NCBI RefSeq assembly: GCF_000006405.1
Contig: NW_003215766.1
Location: 272,240-336,239 of the forward strand
DNA: 64,000 bases
Reading direction: 5' to 3'
Source: Perkinsus marinus ATCC 50983
Taxonomy: Eukaryota; Perkinsozoa; Perkinsida; Perkinsidae
Positions within the stretch are counted from its first letter, which is position 1; each line of letters starts with the position of its first letter. The position numbers and the translations under genes are program-made. Of this stretch, positions 23,553 through 34,599 are shown in pieces. The notes under the pieces are model-generated. The model was not told the origin of the DNA. It ran no database searches and saw only the letters and a list, made by a program, of their open reading frames with translations.

Positions 23553-26500
23553 CTACCAGTATCCACCTGTAGTCTCATTAAAATTGAATTTAACGTGCAA
23601 AATGTATCTCATTCGTACCTAGAGTAACGGTATGTTACTGTCGGCGGATTAGCCAGACGAACGGTAGCAACCGTAAAATGACCAGAGCGAATCACCTGTG
23701 CTGTATTGTAGACGATGAATTCGTTGTAGAGAAGAGATGCAGCTTCTCCTTCTATGTCGGCTTCCACATTCACTAGTTCAGTGGCGTCAATAAGGGGGCC
23801 CATGGGGACGCTCACCTCAGACGATGACGGTAGCTGATTGACAAAATGACTAACACGAATGGCACCACTATTGCTGTGGTCCCACCTTGGTCTCTCGAGC
23901 GGCATCCGGAGCCGACTTCCCCATTCCCCACGTGCTGTGTGCCTTAGCCTTCCGGCAAGACTTCTTAGCCTCATATTCTGCTGCCACTCGTTTGTACTGA
24001 TCGCCTGCAGAACCTCTCACGATGAAGCTACGGACAAGATGCCGAAAGCTCACCCAACGCCACTTCGCAGAGCACAAGTACACCATACGGGGACTCCTTG
24101 TTGGCGAAACAGTAGTTGGCTGATTTCGAAGAACAATCTGAATGCAAACGCACAAGCAGATATTGTTGACTACATCAAACGACACCTGCAAAGTAAAGGC
24201 CCTTGCCGAACATATAGCCAGTAACGGGTGCCTCCTTGGGCGCTATCTTGAGGCCCTTGCTGAGGATCGACACCCAGTTGGTAAGACGACTCCCGTGCCA
24301 AAGGAGCCTACGGTTGTGCGAACAGACCGGGTAACTGAATAATAGCATGTACACGATGATCTGAGGGTTCGACCGAGCACCTGTCGAATCGGGCCCACTC
24401 CTCCTCTCGTCTGACTTCTAGCAGCGATACGATCTCCAGGCTGTAACCATCGTGAGTGGGAGCATGAGTCGTTACCATACACTCTTTAATGACATCGAAG
24501 GTGGGACTAAAACCCCGCCTGTAATCAACGAGGGCAGCACCATCGGGTACCTCTCGGTTGGGACCACATCGAGCGTAACACCAAGGGCGTCGAACTGGCG
24601 ATCCAGCACGTGGCCATGCCCAGTCGCTGCTCTATCGCGTGCATCAGTGAAGTCCACGATGGATAGAAGGTCCGTCACATCGTCCACCTGGCAGCACTCG
24701 AGTGACTGTCAAAGGAGCCCCCGACTTACCGCTTTTTCGACTTTCTTCAAAGTGTTCAACTTCGCCTTGGCCGCTGCAGCCGTACTCTTGGATATCGTGT
24801 GCGGCACCAAGGAGTAAAACCTGCGACCAACAGCAAGTCCCCACCAAAATGCACGCCCTGACCCACCGATTCGTCGCGTCTCGGATCCTGAGGTCAAAGC
24901 CGTGAGTGGCGCGCTTGGTCGCCTCGTCCAAGCGTAGCAAACTCGACAGCTCAGAGAGGACCTGAGTGACCAGCAGTGACATTTCCGATGGGATGAGCAT
25001 CACCTCGAGACCGCGTCTGAGCTGTGCAGCACTGAGGGCTCCGAGGGGCATCTTCCTCATGTCGATATGCAGCACCTTGGACATGTGCTCCTCGATGACC
25101 TTCTCGTCGAATATCAACGACACGAACGACCTCACAGCCGGAACCAGTGTGCATAGTACACCAGCCTTGTCATCTGATATCAGGCCGCCTCAGCAGTGAC
25201 CAGCAATGGGACTTACGTTCCTCAGCGACGGCTTGGGTGGTTCTACGCTTGCTCGAGTCCGAGGTAGTCCCCATGATCTCTACCATGTTGTATCTACATG
25301 GGCATGCTCGGAATCGTCAGATTCAAAGACAACCACCCTACCTCCCAGGTCGCTGCTCAAAGCTGTCGCGCTCTCGCCAGTCGGTACCAGTGAGCTCAGT
25401 GAACTTCGTCAGGAATGTGTCGATGGCCTAATGAACGATTACGTTTTATGTAGAACTCTATCAAGGGAACCGACCTCCTGCCGAGCCGCCTTGCCCGAAC
25501 CACATCGAACCGTCATAGCGTCATTGGCCTTGCTGTCGCTACCACCTACTCGTCCCCACTTCCGTAGAACAGCGTAGCGATTGCGAGACGACCCATGCAC
25601 GAGGACCTGGCGAGACAAATTTCTCTCACAGCAAACGATCCCAAAGGGCCACCTGAATCTTATAGAACTTATTGACGTTAGTCGAGGTGTCTGTCTTGGT
25701 GCACATAACATGGTACACATTGTTCGCATTATCAACGTAGACCTGGCAGGCTACCCTCACCGAAACAACAGCTGTAGAAGAGTTCCCACTTGAGCATCCC
25801 GGCCGACCGCCGCATCCACGTCCTCATCAACCTCGAGCGCCGGGCTGCCCTCCTCTGGCGGCAAGCGGCGCTTCTTCCCTACAACAGTGATCATCATCAC
25901 CCAGCGAGGGAGGATATCATATTTCTTGAAGATAACATTTTAAAAAAAATAGTTTTTTTTAAATGATCGTAATTTTCATTTAAAGTATTTGCAAATTGAA
26001 AATATGCACATGGTCAACTACATGTGTGCTTATTCGTCTCTGAACATTTCCACTCGAACTCGTATGTAAACTCCTATAATTAGTGACGAAACCCCTGAGA
26101 TCAGCTGAGGAGACAAAACATATATTCCAACACTGTCATCCAGTGTTGGAATATATGCTCTTTTTCCCCAGCTGAGCTCAGGAGTTTTCTCACTAATAGT
26201 AGGGATTTACATACAAATTTGGGTAGGAGTGCAGAAATCAACAACAGTCTCCCAAAATTCCCTCAAATTTTCCATATTGTCACCGACATATGGAGCTGAC
26301 CATTTGCATATCTTCCCAAACTGCTGGCATCACCAAAGCAGGCAACCATCAGAGCACCGCCTACTTAGACGTTTCTTCTCCGGAGGTTTCTCTTCGGTGC
26401 CAACCAACTTCTTGCCTAATCCTCCATCGACCTTCCACAACTTCAAGTGCTTCCGTTGCCTCAGTTTGGCTCCCCGCATTTTCGGTCGGGCGGCTTCGAG

Positions 26501-28200
26501 CGACTCACGCTTGGTAGGCGCCTCGACGATTTCACAACTCTCAACTTTGAGCTCGGAGTCGCGCTCAAATTTCACATCTTTTCCACCGAAGATCCACCAG
26601 CCCGACGTAGGGGGGTCTTCAGAGTCGCCTTTGCAGTAGCCCAGATGACCAGAATTGTCATCGAGCTTCTCATGGAATTTCCACTTGGAGCTTTTCGCCG
26701 AGTAAAAGCAGTAAACTGACTTGACCACGTGCTTGAAGGCTGGACGATCATTATGGAGTTTCTCCAGCATTTTATAATCGCCATTCACCTTGCTGTTCTT
26801 AGACTCGGTCCTGCGACCCGTCACCCGCAGTCCCCGAGTCACCCGTGGCCCAGGCGTATCAATTTCACCACACTCTGTTGTTTCGTCACAGAGAGCGTCG
26901 ATGAACTCCACCATGACGATGGGGATGCCGTGTTGGAGCGCACCATCGTAAGCAAGCCCGTGGGGGTCTGCGTAGAGCTCCTCCTCGCTGATGACCACAT
27001 GAGTAGTCCGGGCTGGGTCGAAGGTCTCCAGCACGTGCCCACCATGGTCCTTTATCAACGTGCGCAGTCGACTGGCCTCGTCTGCATCGACACCTTCTAA
27101 CACGAAGTACATGTTCCTTGCAACTGGACCGCCCTCCTCGTCCTCGGAGCCAGAGTCAAGCACATCGCTGACCACGGCGGCCTTCTGGAATGACGGCTCG
27201 ACCCCAGTGAGCTTGGAAAGGATCTTCCGGCACTCAGGAGGGATATCAAGGCTAGCAAACGCCTTATGGCGCTGCAGCTCAGCTGGTATTCGGAGCCGGC
27301 GGTAGCGTTTGAGCTTTTCCATTGTGATCACGTCACCCGTGGGAGCCGAGAACTTCGGGCACGCTGAGGTCTTCCGAACCCGCGGCAACATTTCCCGGTA
27401 ACGGAACTTGAAGTCGCATCTAGTGGACGCAGAGAAGTACCCTTGGCACCTGTCCGATGCCACTGGGCGTGCGCTTCCATCTGCTGCTGCTGCTGAGCTC
27501 ACCTGATATCCTCACCCTCCTGAGACAGAGACCGGTTACCACACGTTGGGCAAGGTGGGAGCAATCCGAAGAGAATCTGATCGGCCACTATATAAGCCAA
27601 TTTTGGAGCTGGCCATTTGTCTTGGAAGAATATACCGTTGTCGGTGAGTACCTGAAAGAGAATACTGCAAGCCGATCACACGGCACTTCCAACCTGTCTA
27701 AGGATCTTGGCGTTGCCCGCGGACTGCAGATGCAAAGTCGCCTCCGCCCTGTAAGTGATGTGGGTGGCTGCTCGGAGGATGTCAGGGTTCTTGGCGTCGG
27801 GGGCATCCAAATCCAACAACTTGGCTAGTCTAAGTATGTCGCTCCACCTAAGGGCAAATGCGACTCTGATGAGCAGAGGCGTTGAGCGTCACTTAAGGCG
27901 CTGCCAATGAGTGAGCTCATCGAGACTCTCCAGGCCGTAGCCGACGGCACACGAGTCGTGAACCCATTGAATATCGAAGCCGTCATGGAACGGAGACTGC
28001 ACCTTCTTGCCAACCTTCACCTACAGGGCGATGCTCAGGGATAGGACCAATGCCCGGAGAAATGCCCTCACCTTGCCTTGAACCAGCAACCCTTGGCATC
28101 TCTTACACGAGGCCCTACTTGTGGGAGCATATTCAACGATAAAGGGTTCCGGAAGGGCTGGCCTGGCTGTGGTGCTCCCGACAGAGGACCGCTTAGGCAT
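23553..28200 (-). CDS. PARP1: Poly(ADP-ribose) polymerase, PARP1-like, full domain set
   Basis: Nineteen exons from ATG 28200 to TAG 23553 give 1126 codons (1125 aa). Order: a PARP zinc finger (C32, C35, H64, C67, with [14 protein letters not shown]); the PADR1 zinc-binding domain ([12 protein letters not shown] and [12 protein letters not shown]); a BRCT domain at about 310-390; a Lys/Arg stretch that may be a nuclear signal (EKKRLRKKRRL); a WGR domain from about 590 ([13 protein letters not shown]); the helical regulatory domain ([12 protein letters not shown]); and the ADP-ribosyl transferase fold. The H-Y-E triad is present in LLWHGSR, GKGLYFAD and LLYNEFIVY, so true poly-ADP-ribosylation is expected. 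The role should be DNA-break sensing in the nucleus. Only one N-terminal PARP zinc finger is seen, against two in animal PARP1. Its 490-nt intron (25879-26364) carries an inverted-repeat element. Confidence 0.95.
25999..26290. mobile_element. Fold-back pair of a small inverted-repeat element
   Basis: Two diverged copies of one element lie head to head in a PARP intron. The left copy starts aatatgcacatggtcaacta and runs to catatattcc. The right copy reads the same order on the opposite strand (ggaatatatgc, then agctgagctcaggag, then tttacatacaaatt). Between them a 17-bp perfect stem with a 5-nt loop centres near 26137. No transposase frame is present, so it is non-autonomous. Confidence 0.7.
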
Positions 28201-28322
28201 GATCGAAGGCTACTGCTATTCTAGCCTTTTGCCGTCATGAAGTCGTTATTCCCAACACAAGGATTGCCATTGAGAAACAATAGTCACATTAAACTGTTAA
28301 CACAGTAAACTTAACGTGTTCA

Positions 28323-31300
28323 CTAGAAGGGCCTCTCAGCTGTTCCTCGCATCTCCGTCACGATGGACCGAGAGACCGCCGCCCGGCTGTTCAACCTCAA
28401 CGGCGGAGACACTCGTGAATCTCGAGTAGGGAAATGGATGTATTGGGTAGGAGGCGAGCGGCTGTCGGGCACATCTAGTGGCTCCCTGGTCGTCGGGGTG
28501 GACGGCCTCAGAATGGCCGTGGACTGGTTCATGTGGTGAGCCAGAAGCATGTTGCTTGTTACACACAGGCACACTTTCACTGCTGTGACGATGAGGTACT
28601 CGACTGTTAGGGTCACCAGAACGACCACGGAGGACCCTGTCGATGCCAGAGCGAAGCGGATGGTCAAGCCAGTGAGGCTGTTGACAAGGGTGGCCACTAC
28701 GAAACAGACGAACCATCGTGCCCAAGGCGTATAGGACAACACCACCCATACGGCCCCGAGGGTCAGAGCTAGGAGGTCTCCCAGGGGAGGGACCATGAGC
28801 TGGACCACAAAGACCACCGGCGATATGCCCAAATACCACGTGAGCTGCATGGCTGTGATGGTGGCATACATGAAGAGAAGGACTATAACCGTCGCCTGCA
28901 GTGCCACACGGGACATGGTCACCACACGCTCATTAGGTCGACGGTTGCTCAGCGAGATTCTTACTGGCCACCACAGCATTCGAGCCAGACCAGCCGAGCC
29001 GGTAGAGGTGTTGGTACTATGCCACCACCGGAAGGAGTACTCGTGGACATCAACTTCGTCCAGAGTGAACTCTGTGGACAAGTCCAGAGGAGAGGTCGGG
29101 CTCACAGTGGGGTTGTCCGACCGAAGGACGAATAGGAGGCTGTCCGTTGTATCCGGTCGAGTCAAGGCGTCGTCAGCGGCGACCAAGACCAGACCAAGCT
29201 GACAAGGTTTACAAAAACCAGGAAAGCGAGAGCGGCTTGTGCCAGCGGCGATAGTGCGCTCCACGGAAGTCATCTGCTGGAAGGAACTATATTCAGCAAG
29301 GAAGGGATCCGCAGGAGTCACGCTATCGACAGACGCCGCGGTCGCTTGAGGCTGACCATCTTCCCGAGTCGGCAGCGGATCAACACTATAGTCGGGTATG
29401 ATCACGACCAAGGCCTGAACTCCACCAGGGACCAAGAATGTAGCACTCGCTCGGCGTACTCCTGTACAGATGGATATGAGCTCAGCAGGTGGCACCAGGC
29501 CGTCGTGGAAGATCATGGGTAGAAATATGTCGTTGACATGGGCAACGAAGGCCGTCCAACCCGTGACGTCTTGCGGCAGCACCGCGAGGGCGCTGGCCAT
29601 GGGGTCCCAGCTGGGATACGGCAACCGCAGAGGAGACATGTAAGAGCCATCCCCAGCGAGCCTTAGCAGAGCCGGCAGCTTCGGGTTGGATTCTCAATGC
29701 TCCACCCGCACGCTCATGTCGAGCACGTCCACGTAGCCCTTGGTGAAGGACCCATCGCGGCCACCATCACAGCCAAAACGCATGGTGTAGATGCGACCAC
29801 CTCGCTGGGAAGGACTCGGCGCCCATAGAGGCTCCTTCCCGGACTCGCTGAACACTGCCTTGCACATTGCTCGGGCCCGCTCTTCCTGCTGAGAGCGTCT
29901 TAAGTACCGCCACAGAGGATAACATACTATGCTGAGTACAAGGCTCGTCCACCGACCCCAGATATTCACCATTGGAGAGGATGCCCACCTGCCCTGCTCG
30001 TTGATGGAGGCACTGAAGGTACTCCAGTAGCGCCGATTGACCAACTCGGCGACGGGTCGCGGGAGGTCCACCACCGAGGAAGGCAGCTCGATGGGGTCCC
30101 GTGGGGTGTTACTGCCACTGAGGTAAAGCCGGACAACGTGGCGAGGGATGTCCTCAGCTGTCATAGTCTTCCATTCGTCCGAATCAACCACCTCCTCGGA
30201 ACCATAGAGCGATCGCTTACGTATCTCTGAGGAAGCAATAGCTGCCAGAAGGGCGAACAACACCACCACGAGGAGTGTGAAGGCTCCCGGCACACCACCA
30301 ATGAAGGACAAGGTGTACTGCCATGGGTTTAGGCAGGCCGGATTCTGGGACACGTCCGGGTAACCCGGCAGGCAAGCATAAGGACAGTCAGGGCCATCCA
30401 CCCCTTCCTTGGTGTAGTTGCTGACCCCTTGAGGGGCATTGTCACACACGTCACATTGGGGACCACCAGAGCCGCTCCAAGTGCCTCCAGGGCAAGGGAC
30501 GCATAGTGGCCCGTAGTGGCCCGCTGGACACAGAAGGATCTGCCCAACGCGGCCCGGCTGATAACCGCTCACGTTGAGCTCACCAGTGAATGTATCGGCC
30601 CCCACTTCCGAACCGAGCCAGCCGATCCCGATATAGCCACCACCGCCGTCACCGCCCTTGAGGACCGGTGGGCCACTACCGTTGCCAGCAGCAGCGCTAA
30701 TGACCCCTGAGCCAGCGAGGGAGGCGTTGGTCAGGATGAAGACCGAGCCACCAGCGCCACCACCGCTGCCCGAGGTGTCCCCTACCGTCCAGCCACCACG
30801 AGCCCCTGCTGAGGACACATAACCATCGATGCGTATCTGTGCCGCCGAAATCCATATCACGCCTCCGCCCGAGCCGCCCTCCTCCCCACCACCCCCCGAG
30901 GCGCTTGCTGAGGGGATGACTCCAGTCTCGAGGGGGTCTTGCTCATCGTGTGCCAGCCCCTGGTTGCCACTGCACCCTGGACCACCAGAACCAACATGAG
31001 CCCCGCCACCTCCCCCACAGTGACCATCCCTACCACCACCACCTCCACCACGGCCTTCCCCTGCCGGGCAGCCTCGACCCTTCGAGGTTATTCCACCCTT
31101 GGAAGGCAACTCAAGAGCTCCCTTGGGCGAGCACACCATGACCACTGGGCCACTGACCACAACAGTGCTCGTGAACCTGATCCCGCCCGACTCGCTGGCA
31201 ACAACCACCCTTGTCGGCATCAATCTGCCCAGCCTCTCCGAACTGGCCTTGCAAAAGTCAGGCGGGTTCTCGATCCATAGCTTTCGCTGCCCACAGTAAG

Positions 31301-32913
31301 TGCCAGGCCCTAAAGACATGTTGCCAACAATGACAACATCCCCCTCCGCGGTCCGGAAGTCACTCACAGCAGAGGCCCCATGGACCTCCCCCAGTCTGAG
31401 CCCTCGACCAGCAGATACCATCACAGTACGACCCTCCACGCTGATGACCACATTGGACAAACTAATAGGACCAGCCGCGTTGACCGGTAGGACCGCGTCA
31501 TCTGCGACGTCTGAGCCCAGCGATGAACTACCCCCGATAATGATCGAGCCACCAGCATCAACATCACCTTGTGTGGATATTTTCATACCCCCCGGGCCAC
31601 AACCCATCACACTGTGCTTCTCCACAATGACGTTGCCACCGTTGGTGCCCGTTGCCGATGCTGCCGAGATACTCAGCGATCCCTCTGTGGTGATCGAGGA
31701 GGCCTTGGCCAACTTCAGACCGACGGTACCAACAGACAGGACCATGCTCGACAACGGGCTACCGGGCGGCCCTGACAACTTCGCTCCGCCCGAGATTGAT
31801 AAGCCTTGATCGGCAGCAATAGCCACCTCTGCCCGGCCAGTAGCACCACCACCATCAAGGCAAGATGGTGCCTTACAACACCTGCACACCACCATTGCCG
31901 TCATCATTGCCACAGAGCCTGACCGTTATGTTACCTTCTAAGACCACCTCACGGACCGACCGGACCTGCCGAGGCAACACGGTTGTCTGACCGCACCTCA
32001 CCGGGCCTCCTTTGACTGTGAGCAATGCCCCACCAGAGCCCTTCAAGTAGACAGTACCAGGACTACCACAGAGGCAATCCAGTAGATTCTCCCCCTGTCC
32101 CCCCTGGGCTTGAGCATCCTCCACAGACACAGTACCGTTCTCACTTGTCATGAGAATTCGGCCTCCACCACCACACCCAACCGCCCCACCACAGGCCCCT
32201 CCAACAGCATGTACCTTCCCAGCCCTAACTCCCAGTGCGCCACTGCCCAAGACCGCGCCCCCACTACCTCCACCGCACTTCACCCTAGCATCTGCTCTCC
32301 CGCCGTTTGCCTCAATTCGACCCTCCAAGGCAACATAGCCTTCGTCACTGACAAGAGCTACTCTACCTCCTCCCCTACACTCAGCAGCAGTGCCCTCCCC
32401 CACCAAGTCCTCCGACATCTTCGTGAAGTCAATACCACGTATCCGATCCCCTCGATCACAGAGCCCCAGGGCCCCTCCCGCTCCTCCTAGACTGCCACCC
32501 GAGGCGGTATCCTCCCGAGCCACAGAGTCGTCAAAGACAGTAGCTGTCACATTCAGGAGGGAGGCCTCATCCAGAGTGACGTTGCCCCGACGGGCCACAA
32601 CCTCCAGTACCTGCAAAACTCTCAACCGTGCTCAAGCACGAGCCCTGCTCCTCACCGAGCAATCAGAGATCGTCGAATTAGTGAACCCGACGGCCGCATT
32701 GGCTGCCACCACTATCAGAGTGTCCGAGCACTTCCAAGTCGCATTCACAAACCTCACAGAGCCATTGCCCTCATAGACAAGCTGAGCCCCACTGGGTAGG
32801 ATGGGCCGGGTCGAATTAAGGAGGCATGCCCCATCCAATACCACATCACAGTCAATTGATGTAGCATTGGCGCCCAAGCCGACGGAGATGGACAGCAACA
32901 GCAGCAGTAGCAT
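28323..32913 (-). CDS. Giant glycine-rich, EGF-like Cys, multi-pass membrane protein
   Basis: Four exons: 32656-32913, 31893-32610, 29706-31828 and 28323-29678 (1485 codons). A signal peptide (MLLLLLLSISVGLGA) leads a large extracellular region. It has many N-glycosylation sites and repeated beta-type segments interrupted by Gly-rich loops (GGGGSGG, GGGGEEGGSGGG). A Cys-rich stretch follows (CPAGHYGPLCVPCPGGTW), then a membrane helix near GAFTLLVVVLFALLAAI, a cytosolic region, and several more helices. The layout resembles the large glycine-rich membrane proteins of plants and oomycetes that have the same Cys motif before a helix; I know of no assigned function there. The last intron is only 27 nt (29679-29705). 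If it is not spliced, an in-frame TGA would end the protein after VRVEH. Confidence 0.78.
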
Positions 32914-33007
32914 TGGGTGTTCAAAAAGTCTAAGAATTTCACTAAGGCATTCCCCCATAACCCGACCACGGCAAGACGAAGGCAACCACAGTGCGCATGT
33001 TCGTGGA

Positions 33008-33697
33008 CTAAGCATAGGCCACTTTAGGGTCGCGTTCGAGGAGCTCTTGCGTGAGGACCTCGTAGTTGATCTCGCCCGTCTTACCGGGATCACATTTGGA
33101 CACGGCGAAGTCGATAAAGACGTCCGCAGCCTCTCCCTCCATCTTCTCTCCTAGTACCTATGCAACACTCCCAGTGGGGTTCGGAAGAGCAGTAAGCCAC
33201 TACCTGCAGTACACGGCGTAGTTCTTCCACTCGTATCAGCCCTCTGCCGTCCGGATCAAATGCTCGAAACGCCTCCATCAAGACCTGACGCCCCCTCAAC
33301 GAGAACTGGTTTTGGAAAGCAAACTACTACTACCTCCTCCTTCATCGGGTCCTTGAAATGGTCTGACTCGCATATACGAAGGAACGTATCCAAGTCGAAG
33401 TGCTGAATACCATCAGGATCCCACTCCTCCACTATTGACTCGATCTCGGCCTGAACCGGGCAATGGTCAAGTCGTGAGAGTCCTCAGTGGGTCTACTTCA
33501 GTCGGGTTTTGGCCAACACTGCGAAGAAGGGCACACAGTTGAGAGTAGTTGATTACACCGAGCTTCTGCTTGTCGAAGATCTAGCAATACGATGCACTCT
33601 GGCTCAAGGCGACTAGATTCACCTCGAAAGCCTCCTTAAAAGCAGCAAGCTGATTCGCTGTGAGCTGATAGTCGCCCTCGGCAGGTTCGGCCGACAT
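33008..33697 (-). CDS. Calmodulin-fold protein, myosin-light-chain-like
   Basis: Five phase-0 exons: 33623-33697, 33497-33580, 33334-33450, 33204-33284 and 33008-33157. Total 169 codons (168 aa). Four EF-hand units are arranged as in calmodulin and myosin light chains. Loops read DKQKLGVINYSQ, DPDGIQHFDLDT, DPDGRGLIRVEE and DPGKTGEINYEV. Only the third keeps most calcium ligands, so the protein is probably an essentially calcium-independent light chain or centrin-like adaptor for a myosin or other motor. The stop lies about 95 bp upstream of the signal-peptide ATG of the glycine-rich membrane gene on the same strand. No targeting signal. Confidence 0.88.
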
Positions 33698-34599
33698 CAA
33701 ATTCACAATCTCTTCACCACCCCATTGACGTTACCAACGCAACGTTCACAGTCTGATAACGTGAGAGAACAGCGAAAGGACGACTGCATGAAAACACACC
33801 GCCAGCCCCTTCACGCTTAGCTTGGTCATGTGCTTGCCCACCAGGGCGTCCGTTTTTCAACACCGAATCGTAAGGCGATGATATAATGCTGTTCCCCCGT
33901 CCAAGGTTCTGTCGGGCAAAGGACCTCTTGCCTCGCCAAGCGAAAGCAACTCCGTAACCGTGGCGATCCCCAGTCCCTCATTCCCTCAGGAGGTGCCGGT
34001 ATCCGGCCATGAGCTTCATGAAGCGACCCGGCGCTTCTGAGTGAATTAGCGTGATGGGTAGTAGGCAATCCTCAATTATGCGTTTATAACAATAGCGCTC
34101 GCCATTCTAATCGATTAACATATTTTGAAAAATGCGTGGCCGTCACTCTCACGATGATAGTTGTATATAATGAAGCGTGTTGATGGCATACTAGCTCTAG
34201 GGTGAGTAGTATATCGTCGAGCCCTAAGTCTTTAATCTGGGACTGTTGAAACTCTCTCCAATAGGAGTCGCTTGCTTGAACCCGAGTCGGGCGGGCTGAC
34301 CTCATGAGAGACTCTTGCTATCCAAAAGTCTCACATGGAGACTCGAACAAGCAGGAACTAACTCGGGGCATAGCCGAAGTGCCACCTTCTTTCCAACACT
34401 GAGCTTAGTATACTGCTAGATGGTCTCTAATAAAAAGCATTTCACTTCATTAGCTCTACAGCGCAAAGATACTAGCGACGCCGTCCAGGCCGAGGAAACT
34501 AAAGTTGTGTTCATCATGGAGCGACAAGTTCTTTGGAATGGAAGCTCACTGGAATACATCAGTTTAATAATTTTCTAATACTCTCCTCGAAGCCGCCTT
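33698..34599. other. Divergent intergenic region
   Basis: Lies between the light-chain gene (minus) and UDP-sugar pyrophosphorylase (plus). No gene recognised. A minus-strand open frame at 33826-34068 has no support. Confidence 0.45.

Noticed and set aside
25318-25341. Apparent in-frame stop in the PARP WGR region (GGTAGGG after PGR)
   Set aside because: A normal GT-AG intron (25294-25341) removes it and restores PGRYNMVE, the expected family sequence.
30516-32776. Several plus-strand frames of 60-170 codons rich in Thr and Pro
   Set aside because: They are antisense shadows of the Gly-rich membrane protein exons.
33826-34068. Minus-strand 80-codon frame, considered as rRNA fragment or retroelement remnant
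   Set aside because: No conserved rRNA block and no reverse-transcriptase or integrase motif could be read.
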